Shown: in pieces, positions 43,473 through 52,553 of the stretch | How positions within the stretch are numbered: the stretch's first letter is position 1 | Layout: each line of letters starts with the position of its first letter | NCBI GenBank assembly: GCA_943908365.1 | Contig: CALTTH010000012.1 | Location: forward strand, 1-64,000 | DNA from: an uncultured Hyphomicrobiales bacterium | Lineage (GTDB): Bacteria > Pseudomonadota > Alphaproteobacteria > Rhizobiales > Rhizobiaceae | DNA length: 64,000 bases | Direction of reading: 5' to 3' | The notes under the pieces: generated by a model | Databases searched by the model: none | What the model was told of the DNA's origin: nothing | The model's input: the letters and a program-made list of their open reading frames with translations, nothing else | Translations under genes and position numbers: made by a program

Positions 43473-45044
43473 TTGAGACTAGGTGCACCGAAAGAAATAT
43501 ACGAGAACGAAGCGCGCGTCGCGATGACGCCGGATAGTGCGCAGGCCTTGCAGAAACTGGGCTATGAATGCCTCATCGAAAGCGGAGCTGGCAAATCTGC
43601 CGGTTTCTCCGACGAGGCTTATCGAGCCGCGGGCGTGACCGTGGTGGAGAGCGCGGATGCGCTTTACAGCGGTTCCGATATCATTGCCAAGGTTCGCCCG
43701 CCAGAAGCCTCCGAGATCGATCGGCTTTCGCCGGACAAGACGTTGATTTCCTTCTTTTACCCGGCGCAGAACCAGACGCTTCTGGAACAGGCAAAGGACA
43801 AGGGTGCCGCCGTCATCGCCATGGATATGGTGCCGCGCATTTCGCGCGCCCAGAAGATGGATGCCCTGTCTTCCATGGCAAACATCGCCGGCTACCGTGC
43901 CGTCATTGAGGCAGGCAACAATTTCGGCCGCTTTTTCACCGGCCAGGTGACGGCAGCGGGCAAGGTGCCGCCGGCCAAGGTCTTGATCATCGGCGCAGGT
44001 GTTGCGGGTCTTGCCGCGATCGGTACGGCCACGTCGCTCGGCGCGATCACCTATGCGTTTGATGTGCGGCCGGAAGTGGCGGAGCAGATCGAGTCCATGG
44101 GCGCTGAATTCGTCTATCTCGATTTCGCCGAGCAGCAGGATGGCGCCGCGACCGGAGGCTACGCCGCTCCGTCATCGCCGGAATTTCGTGAAAAGCAGCT
44201 GGCGAAATTCCGTGAGCTTGCGCCGCAGATCGACATCGTCATCACCACGGCGCTGATCCCGGGTCGCGATGCCCCAAAGCTTTGGCTCGCCGATATGGTC
44301 GCGGCAATGAAGCCGGGCTCCGTCATCGTCGATCTTGCTGCGGAACGCGGCGGGAACTGCGACCTGACCGTTCCCGATCAGCGCATCGTTTCGGACAATG
44401 GTGTCATCGTCATCGGCTATACGGATTTCCCAAGCCGCATGGCGGCCCAGGCCTCCACGCTCTATGCCACCAATATCCGCCACATGATTGCCGATCTGAC
44501 GCCGGGCAAGGATGGGCAGGTCGTGCACGACATGGAAGACGATGTCATCCGTGGTGCGACGGTTGCCTATAAGGGTGAGATTACCTATCCGCCGCCGCCG
44601 CCGAAGATTAAGGCCATTGCCGCGCAGAAGCCGAGGGAGAAAGCCAAGGAGCTGACGCCTGCGGAAAAGCGGGCGCAGGACATCAAGCTGTTCAAGACCC
44701 AGACCAGAAATCAGGTCGCTCTTCTGGCTGTGGGCACGGCACTGCTTCTCCTGGTCGGCGTTTATGCGCCTGCAAGCTTCATGAGCCACTTCATCGTGTT
44801 CGTTCTGGCATGTTTCATCGGCTTCCAGGTCATCTGGAATGTCAGCCATTCTCTCCATACGCCATTGATGGCGGTGACGAATGCCGTATCGGGCATCGTC
44901 ATCCTTGGGGCTTTGCTGCAGGTCGGTTCGAGCAACTGGCTTGTCGTCATCCTGGCGGCACTCTCGGTGCTGATTGCAACGATCAATATCGTGGGTGGCT
45001 TCCTCGTGACGCGGCGCATGCTTGCCATGTTCCAGAAGTCTTAA
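43473..45044 (+). CDS. pntA: NAD(P) transhydrogenase alpha subunit
   Basis: A 523-residue membrane-bound proton-translocating transhydrogenase subunit, which with PntB moves hydride from NADH to NADP. The N-terminal domain shows GAPKEIYENEARVAMTPDSA and the NAD fold VLIIGAGVAGLAAIGTATSLGA. A C-terminal set of helices begins at VALLAVGTALLLLVGVY. Here the AA and AB parts are fused in one chain. I chose TTG 43473 because it follows GGGAGG at the right spacing and starts at the family N-terminus; no ATG fits. Confidence 0.93.
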   Translation: MRLGAPKEIYENEARVAMTPDSAQALQKLGYECLIESGAGKSAGFSDEAYRAAGVTVVESADALYSGSDIIAKVRPPEASEIDRLSPDKTLISFFYPAQNQTLLEQAKDKGAAVIAMDMVPRISRAQKMDALSSMANIAGYRAVIEAGNNFGRFFTGQVTAAGKVPPAKVLIIGAGVAGLAAIGTATSLGAITYAFDVRPEVAEQIESMGAEFVYLDFAEQQDGAATGGYAAPSSPEFREKQLAKFRELAPQIDIVITTALIPGRDAPKLWLADMVAAMKPGSVIVDLAAERGGNCDLTVPDQRIVSDNGVIVIGYTDFPSRMAAQASTLYATNIRHMIADLTPGKDGQVVHDMEDDVIRGATVAYKGEITYPPPPPKIKAIAAQKPREKAKELTPAEKRAQDIKLFKTQTRNQVALLAVGTALLLLVGVYAPASFMSHFIVFVLACFIGFQVIWNVSHSLHTPLMAVTNAVSGIVILGALLQVGSSNWLVVILAALSVLIATINIVGGFLVTRRMLAMFQKS

Positions 45045-45063
45045 GCGGGGTGAGGGGATAATC

Positions 45064-46497
45064 ATGACACTTGGTATTGTTTCGGCGGCCTATGTTGCCG
45101 CTGCGGTTCTTTTCATCCTTTCGCTCGGCGGTCTCTCCGGCCAGGAAAGCGCCAAACGCGCCGTCGGGTACGGCATCACCGGCATGGCACTCGCGATCAT
45201 CGCCACGGTTTTCGGGCCGGATGTCGGCAACTGGTTCATCGTGCTGGTGATGCTGGCAGGCGGGGCGGTTCTCGGACACTTCGTAGCCAGCCGCGTTCAG
45301 ATGACGGAAATGCCGCAACTCGTTGCCGCGCTCCATTCCTTCGTCGGTCTGGCAGCCGTCTTCATCGGCTTCAACGCCCATATCGAAGAGGCGCATGTCG
45401 CGTCTCTGGATGAAGCGTCACGCTCGGCGCTGACCGGATTTGCCGCACTTCTGGCGCACAAGACGCCGGTGGAACTGGCGATCATGAAGGTCGAGGTGTT
45501 CCTCGGCGTCTTCATCGGTGCGGTTACCTTCACCGGCTCGGTGGTAGCCTTCGGCAAGCTGGCCGGCAAAGTGGATGGCAAAGCCAAGAAGCTGCCCGGT
45601 GGGCATCTTTTGAATGCCGGAGCCGCGATACTCTCGATCCTGTTGATGATCCTGTATTGCAATGGCGCTGGCGCCTGGACGCTGGTGCTGATGACGTTGC
45701 TCGCCTTCTTCATCGGCTATCACCTCATCATGGGGATCGGCGGCGCCGATATGCCGGTCGTGGTCTCAATGCTCAACAGCTATTCCGGCTGGGCGGCAGC
45801 GGCGATCGGCTTCACGCTTGGCAACGATCTTCTGATCGTCACCGGTGCGCTGGTCGGCTCTTCGGGTGCGATCCTGTCCTACATCATGTGCAAGGCGATG
45901 AACCGCTCCTTCATTTCGGTTATCCTCGGTGGTTTTGGCGGCACAAGCGGTCCGGCAATGGAAATTAGCGGCGAACAGGTGGCGATCGATGCCGAAGGCG
46001 TTGCTGTAGCTCTCAACGAAGCCGACAGCGTCGTCATCGTACCGGGCTACGGCATGGCGGTGGCGCAGGCCCAGGCCGCGGTGTCGGAACTGACCCGCAA
46101 GCTGCGTGCGGCAGGCAAGACCGTGCGTTTCGCCATCCATCCCGTTGCAGGCCGCCTGCCGGGCCACATGAACGTGCTGCTGGCCGAAGCCAAGGTGCCC
46201 TACGATATCGTCTTGGAAATGGACGAGATCAACGACGATTTTCCGAGCACGGATGTTGTCATCGTCATCGGCTCCAACGACATCGTCAATCCGGCGGCGC
46301 AGGAGGATCCAAACTCCCCGATCGCCGGCATGCCGGTGCTTGAAGTGTGGAAGGCAAAGCAGGTCTTCGTCTCCAAGCGCGGCCAGGGAACCGGCTATTC
46401 CGGCATCGAAAACCCGCTGTTCTTCAAGGAGAACACGCGCATGTTCTATGGCGACGCCAAGCAGAGCGTCAGCGCGCTTGTGCCGCTGATTTCCTGA
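45064..46497 (+). CDS. pntB: NAD(P) transhydrogenase beta subunit
   Basis: A 477-residue subunit with about nine N-terminal membrane helices (VSAAYVAAAVLFILSLGGLS onward) forming the proton channel. A C-terminal NADP-binding Rossmann domain follows (SVVIVPGYGMAVAQAQAAV; VIVIGSNDIVNPAA; GTGYSGIENPLFF). It begins 19 bases after pntA, with GGGGTGAGGGG upstream, and a stem-loop follows the stop. Confidence 0.95.
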   Translation: MTLGIVSAAYVAAAVLFILSLGGLSGQESAKRAVGYGITGMALAIIATVFGPDVGNWFIVLVMLAGGAVLGHFVASRVQMTEMPQLVAALHSFVGLAAVFIGFNAHIEEAHVASLDEASRSALTGFAALLAHKTPVELAIMKVEVFLGVFIGAVTFTGSVVAFGKLAGKVDGKAKKLPGGHLLNAGAAILSILLMILYCNGAGAWTLVLMTLLAFFIGYHLIMGIGGADMPVVVSMLNSYSGWAAAAIGFTLGNDLLIVTGALVGSSGAILSYIMCKAMNRSFISVILGGFGGTSGPAMEISGEQVAIDAEGVAVALNEADSVVIVPGYGMAVAQAQAAVSELTRKLRAAGKTVRFAIHPVAGRLPGHMNVLLAEAKVPYDIVLEMDEINDDFPSTDVVIVIGSNDIVNPAAQEDPNSPIAGMPVLEVWKAKQVFVSKRGQGTGYSGIENPLFFKENTRMFYGDAKQSVSALVPLIS

Positions 46498-46508
46498 TGC
46501 GAATAAGA

Positions 46509-46535
46509 GGGCCTCGTCATGCAGTGATGAGGCCC
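46509..46535 (+). terminator. Stem-loop after pntB
   Basis: GGGCCTCGTCA (46509-46519) pairs with TGATGAGGCCC (46525-46535) with one G-T pair and a 5-base loop. No long T-run follows, so it may be a Rho-assisted or 3'-stabilising end. Confidence 0.55.
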
Positions 46536-46702
46536 TGACAGTTTAGCCCGTCACGCAGCTCGCCAAAGCTCGATCAAGCCGCCAGCCGTGTTCAACACGG
46601 GGTCGGTTGCGGGAATGGGAAGCGACCGGATTAGCGCCAGCATCTCTTTCGTTGGGGCTTCGCGCTGGATACCAGTTCAAGGGTTAAGGAAGAATCCCCG
46701 CA

Positions 46703-47248
46703 CTAACCTGCGAGCATTTTTTTGATCGATTGAGCGGCGTAAATGCCACCTTTTGAATTGAGATACCCCGCATTGGCAAGTTTCGCAGCTATCTCCCGAA
46801 GCGAGCGACGCCTGCCAGTACGAGGAGAAGCGCGATACAGCCGACGGGCCATGGCCACCACTTCTGGATGCGCTTCGGCGTGCGATTTGCGGCCCTCCAC
46901 CTTCACCCCGGTTTTGCGTTTAGCCTCGCGCGCAGACTTCAGCTTGGAGACCAGCCGTGCCTTTTCAAGCTGGGCGAACGCGCCTGCGATCTGACGCATG
47001 GCGACTTTCATTGGATCATCAGTGTTGGTGAGGTCTTCGCCGGTTGCAGTAAGGACAGTGACGCCTCGACCGATTAAGGCGAGGATACCAAGTTCCTGGG
47101 TGAGGAGGTCGCGGGCGAAGCGCGTTGCATCCTCCACGATCACGGTGCGGACGCCGTTGCCCTCGATAAGGTCCAGCAGAGCAGCGAAGCCAGGGCGGCT
47201 TTCGATTGGGTCGGTACCGGAGACGGCAGCGTCATAGAACTCGTCCAC
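46703..47248 (-). pseudogene. Serine recombinase fragment lacking the catalytic N-terminus
   Basis: 181 codons match the resolvase fold from the middle of the catalytic domain (DEFYDAAVSGTDPIESRPGFAALLDLIEG; VIVEDATRFARD; FAQLEKARLVSKLKSAREAKR) to a C-terminal helix-turn-helix-like tail. The N-terminal strand with YxRxS and the catalytic serine is absent. Upstream the frame runs only a few residues (IWAGLVVV) to a stop. It therefore cannot recombine DNA. It is back to back with an intact recombinase gene. Confidence 0.75.
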
Positions 47249-47333
47249 GACAACGAGGCCTGCCCATATGACTCCCTGTCAAATGGCTTCTGGATAGTGT
47301 CACAAGAGTGGGTATTGACTTATGGCACCAAAA

Positions 47334-47362
47334 GTTTCACTTAGTCTGGGAACCTAGTGAAC
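47334..47362. repeat. Imperfect inverted repeat upstream of the intact serine recombinase
   Basis: GTTTCACTTAG (47334-47344) faces CTAGTGAAC (47354-47362) with one base offset. It lies 15 bases before the recombinase ATG and could be a resolvase binding or crossover site; this is inferred from position only. Confidence 0.35.
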
Positions 47363-47377
47363 CTACAAGGCCACCTC

Positions 47378-47938
47378 ATGCCATCTTCTATTGTCGGATA
47401 TGCCCGTACCTCTACCGTTGAACAAATCGCAGGACTGGAAGGCCAGTTGCGGGAATTACAAGCTGCCGGATGCGAACGCATCTTCCAAGAGCAAGTGTCG
47501 TCGGTTGATAAGTCGCGACCAGAGTTAGAACGCGCTCTCGATTATGTACGGGAGGGGGACACATTGGTGGTCACCAAGTTGGACCGCCTTGCCAGATCGA
47601 TGCCGAACCTCGTGGAAATCACTGCCAAGCTCAAGGCGAAAGGCGTGGAACTGCGGGTGCTGGCGCTTAATCTCGACACCTCGACACCCACGGGAAAACT
47701 CATGTTGAACCTGATGGGGTCCATTGCTGAGTTCGAGCGTGAACTGATGTTAGAGCGGCAGCTAGAAGGTATCGCAAAGGCGAAGGCGGAAGGGAAGTAT
47801 CAGGGCAGAGCGCCAACGGCGCGGCGGAAGTCTGATGACGTATTGCGGCTCAAGGCTGAGGGCAAGACGGCTGATGCGATTGCAGCGGAGTTGAAGGTGA
47901 GTCGCTCTAGCGTGTTTCGGATTCTGAGGGATGCCTGA
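47378..47938 (+). CDS. Serine recombinase (resolvase/invertase family)
   Basis: A 186-residue recombinase: SSIVGYARTSTVEQIAGLEGQ contains the nucleophile serine region, then VTKLDRLARSMPNLVEI, LMLNLMGSIAEFERELMLERQLEGIAKAKAEGKYQGR, and a C-terminal HTH (ADAIAAELKVSRSSVFRILRDA). Length and layout match small Tn3-type resolvases and DNA invertases. No transposase accompanies it. ATG 47378 is at the family start; an upstream GTG at 47357 is possible. Confidence 0.88.
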   Translation: MPSSIVGYARTSTVEQIAGLEGQLRELQAAGCERIFQEQVSSVDKSRPELERALDYVREGDTLVVTKLDRLARSMPNLVEITAKLKAKGVELRVLALNLDTSTPTGKLMLNLMGSIAEFERELMLERQLEGIAKAKAEGKYQGRAPTARRKSDDVLRLKAEGKTADAIAAELKVSRSSVFRILRDA

Positions 47939-48032
47939 GGGAAGCCCTATACCGGAGGGCGTTGTGATATTCTTCTGCCCGTGTCTGCTCCCACATTTTT
48001 CCACCCGGCATCCATGGGTCCCTAAGGTTTCC

Positions 48033-48293
48033 TCAGGGTGTAAATGAAGCCTTCGTTAGCTTCGCGCTAATCTCGCAGAGAACCCCAAGGGCAACAGCGG
48101 CGGCAATGCAGAGGAACAAGGTGTTAGAGAGCGCTTCACCGCTCGTGGCCGTCGAGAGATAGCGGCGGGAGAATGCAGCGTTGCTGTCCATGTCGGAAGC
48201 GCTGAAGGCAATTGCAGACGCAATAGCTACGCGTATGAGACCAAACCAAAAAATCAGGTGAGCGATAATCTTGCCGATGCGTGTGAAAAACAT
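48033..48293 (-). CDS. Hypothetical small membrane protein
   Basis: An 86-residue protein starting MFFTRIGKIIAHLIFWFGLIRVAIASAIAF, with a second helix LFLCIAAAVALGVLCEI. No family is recognised. GGGGGCG precedes ATG 48293. It lies in an accessory stretch with recombinase genes and may be phage- or plasmid-derived. Confidence 0.5.
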   Translation of the reverse strand: MFFTRIGKIIAHLIFWFGLIRVAIASAIAFSASDMDSNAAFSRRYLSTATSGEALSNTLFLCIAAAVALGVLCEISAKLTKASFTP

Positions 48294-48462
48294 GATCGCC
48301 CCCTTGAAGCCACGTCCGCACTTAACTTGGTTCCGATCAACACTCAAGCTGCTTACGATTACCAATGGTGGGTTTCTGACCTTGCTCCTATACCGGCCCT
48401 GCTTCTGTGTCCGGGGAACCTTAGATTATCGCGGCAGAATCCCTGCCGAACTTGTTGTCTAT

Positions 48463-48954
48463 TTAGCTCGTCCAGATTTCGAAGGCAGCCGCAATCGTGT
48501 CAATACGGACTGATGCCCGGAGCCGGTCCGTTGGAGCGTAAACCACTTCCACGCCATTCACAGTTTGCGGCCCTGAACCTCTTTCCATCATTGATACTTC
48601 AAGCCACTTTCCATCTGTCGAAATCCCTTCAATCCGCGTGATAGCTAGTACGTCTGATGAAGTAAGAAGCAGACCAAATCCCCATTCATCGGTTGACATC
48701 CGCTTGACGTACCAAGTCGGCAGAACCTCGAACATCATCTCGGGTTTCGTAACCATCCCGATTTTCTTCTGAAGTTCCGCTAGCTGCTTTTCCGCTAAAG
48801 CCGCTTGCGTCTCGGCAGCGTCAGCTTGAGCCTGTGAAGCTACAGCCTGAATTTCCGCTGAGTTTGCCTGTCGTTTAGCTTGAACCGCTGTACCGAGTGC
48901 AATTAATGCAGCGAGTATTGAGATGACGACTGCAAGGATTTCAAGGTTGTTCAC
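48463..48954 (-). CDS. Hypothetical membrane-anchored coiled-coil protein
   Basis: A 163-residue protein with one N-terminal helix (LEILAVVISILAALIALGTAV), then a coiled coil of AQ-rich heptads (SAEIQAVASQAQADAAETQAALAEKQLAELQ) and a compact C-terminal domain that may be beta-rich (MMFEVLPTWYVKRMS; LEVSMMERG). No family is recognised. GTG 48954 is favoured because GGAG sits 8 bases upstream and the hydrophobic helix starts there; the frame extends to 49032. Confidence 0.55.
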   Translation of the reverse strand: MNNLEILAVVISILAALIALGTAVQAKRQANSAEIQAVASQAQADAAETQAALAEKQLAELQKKIGMVTKPEMMFEVLPTWYVKRMSTDEWGFGLLLTSSDVLAITRIEGISTDGKWLEVSMMERGSGPQTVNGVEVVYAPTDRLRASVRIDTIAAAFEIWTS

Positions 48955-49095
48955 GAAATGCTCCGGGTAAAACTCCGACTCGAACGATTCGATACGTGGG
49001 TTCGCAGAGTGGGTGCGCAAATGGGTACGCACCGATTATCGCAGTTCACTAATTAAACAAATAAATCAGATGTTTATCGCGATAAAACGGGAGTT

Positions 49096-49171
<76 letters not shown>

Positions 49172-49323
49172 ATAAGGGTTCCGGTATGTTTGATCCGGTT
49201 CCGGGAACCGAAGCGGTTGTTTCCGTTCGGTGGCGGCTTGATACTTCTGCTGGGGGAAGATGGCAAGCCGAAAAATTCGCCCGGTGACATTTTTTTGTAA
49301 CCGGGCGAAAAAACTTTGGAAAA

Positions 49324-49710
49324 TCAGCCTTCTTCGTCGTCGCCACCGACGCCGATGATGCCGGAGACATCGTCATCATCGTCATCTTCATCGGCTTCCA
49401 GGAAGGTGTCGTCGTCATCGTCCAGCTCGACATCGTCATCGCCGATATCATCAGGAACTTCATCGTTGCTGTTGTCGCCATCGGCGTCTTCCAGCGAAAC
49501 GAGTTCGACGTCCGTGCTTTCGGTATCGACTTCCTGCACGTCCTCTTCCTCGGCCTGTTCCATCTTGGCCTGAGCCGTCGTTTCCTCGAAGAAGGAAAGC
49601 GGCCAGGACTTGCCCGTGTAAGGAGAGACAACCGGGTCGCGGTTCAGGTCGTAGAATTTCTTGCCGGTATCGGGGTCGGTGCGCTTGGTTCCAAGTTCCG
49701 CTTTTGCCAC
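49324..49710 (-). CDS. TIGR02300 / FYDLN-acid family protein
   Basis: A 128-residue protein. The conserved N-terminal module AKAELGTKRTDPDTGKKFYDLNRDPVVSPYTG is followed by a long acidic tail with runs of Asp (VELDDDDDTFLEADEDDDDDD). This family is widespread and of unknown function in alphaproteobacteria; the tail is certainly disordered. GTG 49710 is the family start. It is divergent from cmk. Confidence 0.9.
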   Translation of the reverse strand: MAKAELGTKRTDPDTGKKFYDLNRDPVVSPYTGKSWPLSFFEETTAQAKMEQAEEEDVQEVDTESTDVELVSLEDADGDNSNDEVPDDIGDDDVELDDDDDTFLEADEDDDDDDVSGIIGVGGDDEEG

Positions 49711-49936
49711 TGTCAAAGCCTCGAATTTTTGAATGAGTTCGGTCTTAACGCCGTGAATTCGGCAGTAGACGGTAAATTTATAGCCGGTCCCCTTAATCCC
49801 TGCCGTGGTGCCTGTCAAAGATAAACTGCATGGGATTGCGGGGGTGGAAGTTTTCAGCCGCTCTCGGGGTGAATGCTCGCATTCTTTATGATAAAGCCCG
49901 CGCCTTAGACAAACGTCCATTCGAGATTTTATCCCC

Positions 49937-50569
49937 ATGACTTTTATTATCGCCATCGATGGCCCCGCGGCCGCAGGCAAGGGTACGCTTTCGCGCAAGA
50001 TCGCCGAGGTCTACGGCTTCCATCACCTTGACACCGGCCTGACGTATCGGGCCACCGCCAAGGCGCTTCTTGATGCGGGCAAGCCTCTGGATGACGAGGA
50101 GATTGCGGAAGAGACCGCACTCCACCTCGATCTCGCCGGGCTGGATCGCTCGGTTCTTTCGCGACATGAGGTGGGCGAGGCGGCCTCGAAGGTTGCGGTC
50201 ATGCCCGCCGTGCGGCGCGCGCTGGTGACGGCGCAGCGTGCCTTTTCTCTGCGCGAGCCCGGCACGGTTCTGGATGGGCGCGATATCGGCACGGTTGTCT
50301 GCCCGCAGGCACCGGTGAAGCTTTACGTCACGGCCTCGCCTGAAATCCGCGCCAGGAGACGTTGTGACGAGATTGTCGCGGGCGGCGGTACTGCCGATTA
50401 CGAGGCGATTTTTACAGATGTGAAGAAGCGTGACGAGCGGGACATGGGCCGGTCTGATAGTCCTTTGAAACCAGCGGAAGACGCGCACTTGCTTGATACG
50501 TCGGAAATGAGTATAGAGGCGGCGTTTCAAGCGGCAAAAGCGATTATCGATGCCGCGATGAAGAAATGA
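49937..50569 (+). CDS. cmk: Cytidylate kinase
   Basis: A 210-residue enzyme that phosphorylates CMP and dCMP. The P-loop is IAIDGPAAAGKGTLSRKIA. HHLDTGLTYRATAKALL and LDGRDIGTVVCPQAPVKLYVTASPEIRARRR are the CMP-binding and lid regions. It precedes rpsA, the order usual in proteobacteria, with 168 bases between them. Confidence 0.95.
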   Translation: MTFIIAIDGPAAAGKGTLSRKIAEVYGFHHLDTGLTYRATAKALLDAGKPLDDEEIAEETALHLDLAGLDRSVLSRHEVGEAASKVAVMPAVRRALVTAQRAFSLREPGTVLDGRDIGTVVCPQAPVKLYVTASPEIRARRRCDEIVAGGGTADYEAIFTDVKKRDERDMGRSDSPLKPAEDAHLLDTSEMSIEAAFQAAKAIIDAAMKK

Positions 50570-50613
50570 GAATTGCACGGGAACCGGCAGGTCCGATTTC
50601 CGTTCTGGACTAT

Positions 50614-50672
50614 CCCGAAAGCATGCCCTGCGCCGGAAAGCCTTGCACGACAAGGCGGGCATGGATTTCGGG
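50614..50672 (+). ncRNA. Structured RNA leader upstream of rpsA
   Basis: CCCGAAA (50614-50620) pairs with TTTCGGG (50666-50672), and CATGCCC (50622-50628) with GGGCATG (50657-50663). Inside, CCTTG (50641-50645) pairs with CAAGG (50651-50655). There is no T-run, and rpsA starts 65 bases later. It could be an S1 autoregulatory leader or a processing site. Confidence 0.55.
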
Positions 50673-50737
50673 AATGATCAACGCAAACCCCCGGCGCTTG
50701 TGTGTCCCTTGATGAAACGGACACTTCAGGAGATTTA

Positions 50738-52438
50738 ATGTCTGTAGCTACCCCCACGCGCGACGATTTCGCAGCCCTGCTCGAAGAGTCCTTTGCTTCC
50801 AACGACCTGGCCGAAGGCTACGTTGCCAAGGGCATCGTAACGGCCATCGAAAAGGATGTCGCGATTGTTGACGTTGGCCTCAAGGTCGAAGGCCGCGTTC
50901 CGCTCAAGGAATTCGGTGCCAAGTCCAAGGACGGCACGCTGAAAGTCGGCGACGAAGTCGAAGTTTATGTCGAGCGCATCGAAAACGCTCTGGGCGAAGC
51001 CGTTCTGTCGCGCGAGAAGGCTCGCCGCGAAGAGAGCTGGGTCAAGCTCGAAGCCAAGTTCGAAGCCGGCGAGCGCGTTGAAGGCGTTATCTTCAACCAG
51101 GTCAAGGGCGGCTTCACGGTCGATCTCGACGGCGCTGTTGCCTTCCTTCCGCGTTCGCAGGTCGACATTCGTCCGATCCGCGACGTAACGCCTCTGATGC
51201 ACAACCCGCAGCCCTTCGAAATCCTCAAGATGGACAAGCGTCGCGGCAACATCGTTGTTTCGCGCCGTACGGTTCTCGAAGAGTCCCGTGCCGAGCAGCG
51301 TTCTGAAATCGTTCAGAACCTCGAAGAAGGCCAGGTTGTTGACGGCGTCGTCAAGAACATCACCGATTACGGTGCGTTCGTTGACCTCGGCGGCATCGAC
51401 GGCCTGCTGCACGTCACCGACATGGCATGGCGCCGCGTCAACCATCCTTCGGAAATCCTCAACATTGGCCAGCAGGTCAAGGTTCAGATCATCCGCATCA
51501 ACCAGGAAACCCACCGTATCTCGCTCGGCATGAAGCAGCTCGAGTCCGATCCGTGGGATGGCATCTCCGCCAAGTACCCGGTTGGCAAGAAGATCTCCGG
51601 TACGGTCACGAACATCACCGACTACGGTGCATTCGTCGAGCTGGAGCCAGGCATCGAAGGCCTGATCCACATTTCCGAAATGTCCTGGACCAAGAAGAAC
51701 GTCCATCCCGGCAAGATCCTGTCCACGAGCCAGGAAGTCGACGTTGTCGTTCTCGAAGTCGATCCGTCCAAGCGCCGTATCTCGCTCGGCCTCAAGCAGA
51801 CGCTGGAAAACCCATGGCAGGCATTTGCCTACAGCCATCCGGCCGGCACTGAAGTTGAAGGCGAAGTCAAGAACAAGACCGAATTCGGCCTGTTCATTGG
51901 TCTCGAAGGCGATGTCGACGGCATGGTTCACCTGTCGGATCTCGACTGGAACCGTCCGGGCGAGCAGGTCATCGAAGAGTTCAACAAGGGCGACGTCGTC
52001 AAGGCTGTCGTTCTGGACGTCGACGTCGAGAAGGAGCGTATCTCTCTCGGTATCAAGCAGCTCGGCAAGGATTCCGTCGGCGAAGCTGCAACGTCTGGCG
52101 AACTGCGCAAGAACGCTGTCGTTTCCGCTGAAGTCATCGGCGTCAACGAAGGCGGCATCGAAGTGAAGCTCGTCAACCACGAAGACATCACCTCCTTCAT
52201 CCGCCGCAACGACCTGGCACGCGATCGTGACGATCAGCGCCCTGAGCGTTTCTCGGTTGGTCAGGTTCTCGACGCCCGCGTCGTCAACTTCTCCAAGAAG
52301 GATCGCAAGGTCATGCTTTCGATCAAGGCTCTGGAAATCGCAGAAGAGAAGGAAGCCGTCGCTCAGTTCGGTTCGTCCGACTCCGGCGCTTCGCTCGGCG
52401 ATATCCTTGGCGCGGCTCTGAAGAACCGCGGCGAGTAA
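50738..52438 (+). CDS. rpsA: 30S ribosomal protein S1
   Basis: A 566-residue protein with six S1 (OB-fold) RNA-binding domains; for example KGIVTAIEKDVAIVDVGLKVEGRVP in domain 1, KNITDYGAFVDLGGIDGLLHVTDM in domain 3 and TNITDYGAFVELEPGIEGLIHISEM in domain 4. It helps the 30S subunit bind and unfold mRNA. Codon use is strongly biased (TTC, AAG, CTC, GTC), as in highly expressed genes. ATG 50738 follows CAGGAGATTTA. A strong terminator follows the stop. Confidence 0.97.
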   Translation: MSVATPTRDDFAALLEESFASNDLAEGYVAKGIVTAIEKDVAIVDVGLKVEGRVPLKEFGAKSKDGTLKVGDEVEVYVERIENALGEAVLSREKARREESWVKLEAKFEAGERVEGVIFNQVKGGFTVDLDGAVAFLPRSQVDIRPIRDVTPLMHNPQPFEILKMDKRRGNIVVSRRTVLEESRAEQRSEIVQNLEEGQVVDGVVKNITDYGAFVDLGGIDGLLHVTDMAWRRVNHPSEILNIGQQVKVQIIRINQETHRISLGMKQLESDPWDGISAKYPVGKKISGTVTNITDYGAFVELEPGIEGLIHISEMSWTKKNVHPGKILSTSQEVDVVVLEVDPSKRRISLGLKQTLENPWQAFAYSHPAGTEVEGEVKNKTEFGLFIGLEGDVDGMVHLSDLDWNRPGEQVIEEFNKGDVVKAVVLDVDVEKERISLGIKQLGKDSVGEAATSGELRKNAVVSAEVIGVNEGGIEVKLVNHEDITSFIRRNDLARDRDDQRPERFSVGQVLDARVVNFSKKDRKVMLSIKALEIAEEKEAVAQFGSSDSGASLGDILGAALKNRGE

Positions 52439-52462
52439 TCGTCAACCTCTAAAGCTTAAAAG

Positions 52463-52492
52463 AACCCGCCGGAGCGATCCGGCGGGTTTTTT
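52463..52492 (+). terminator. Rho-independent terminator of rpsA
   Basis: AACCCGCCGGA (52463-52473) pairs with TCCGGCGGGTT (52478-52488) around GCGA, followed by a T-run to 52492. It ends 54 bases after the rpsA stop. Confidence 0.92.
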
Positions 52493-52553
52493 GTTGCGGT
52501 TATTTCCAGCTGTCAGGGGGCAAGACGCAATTCGTGGCGCCCTCACGAGCAGA

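Noticed and set aside
46541..46702. Possible gene or repeat in the pntB downstream gap
   Set aside because: No ORF or repeat could be supported beyond the stem-loop at 46509-46535.
50735..52180. 481-codon open frame antisense to rpsA
   Set aside because: It is produced by the strong codon bias of rpsA; no ribosome site, family motif or sensible composition is present.
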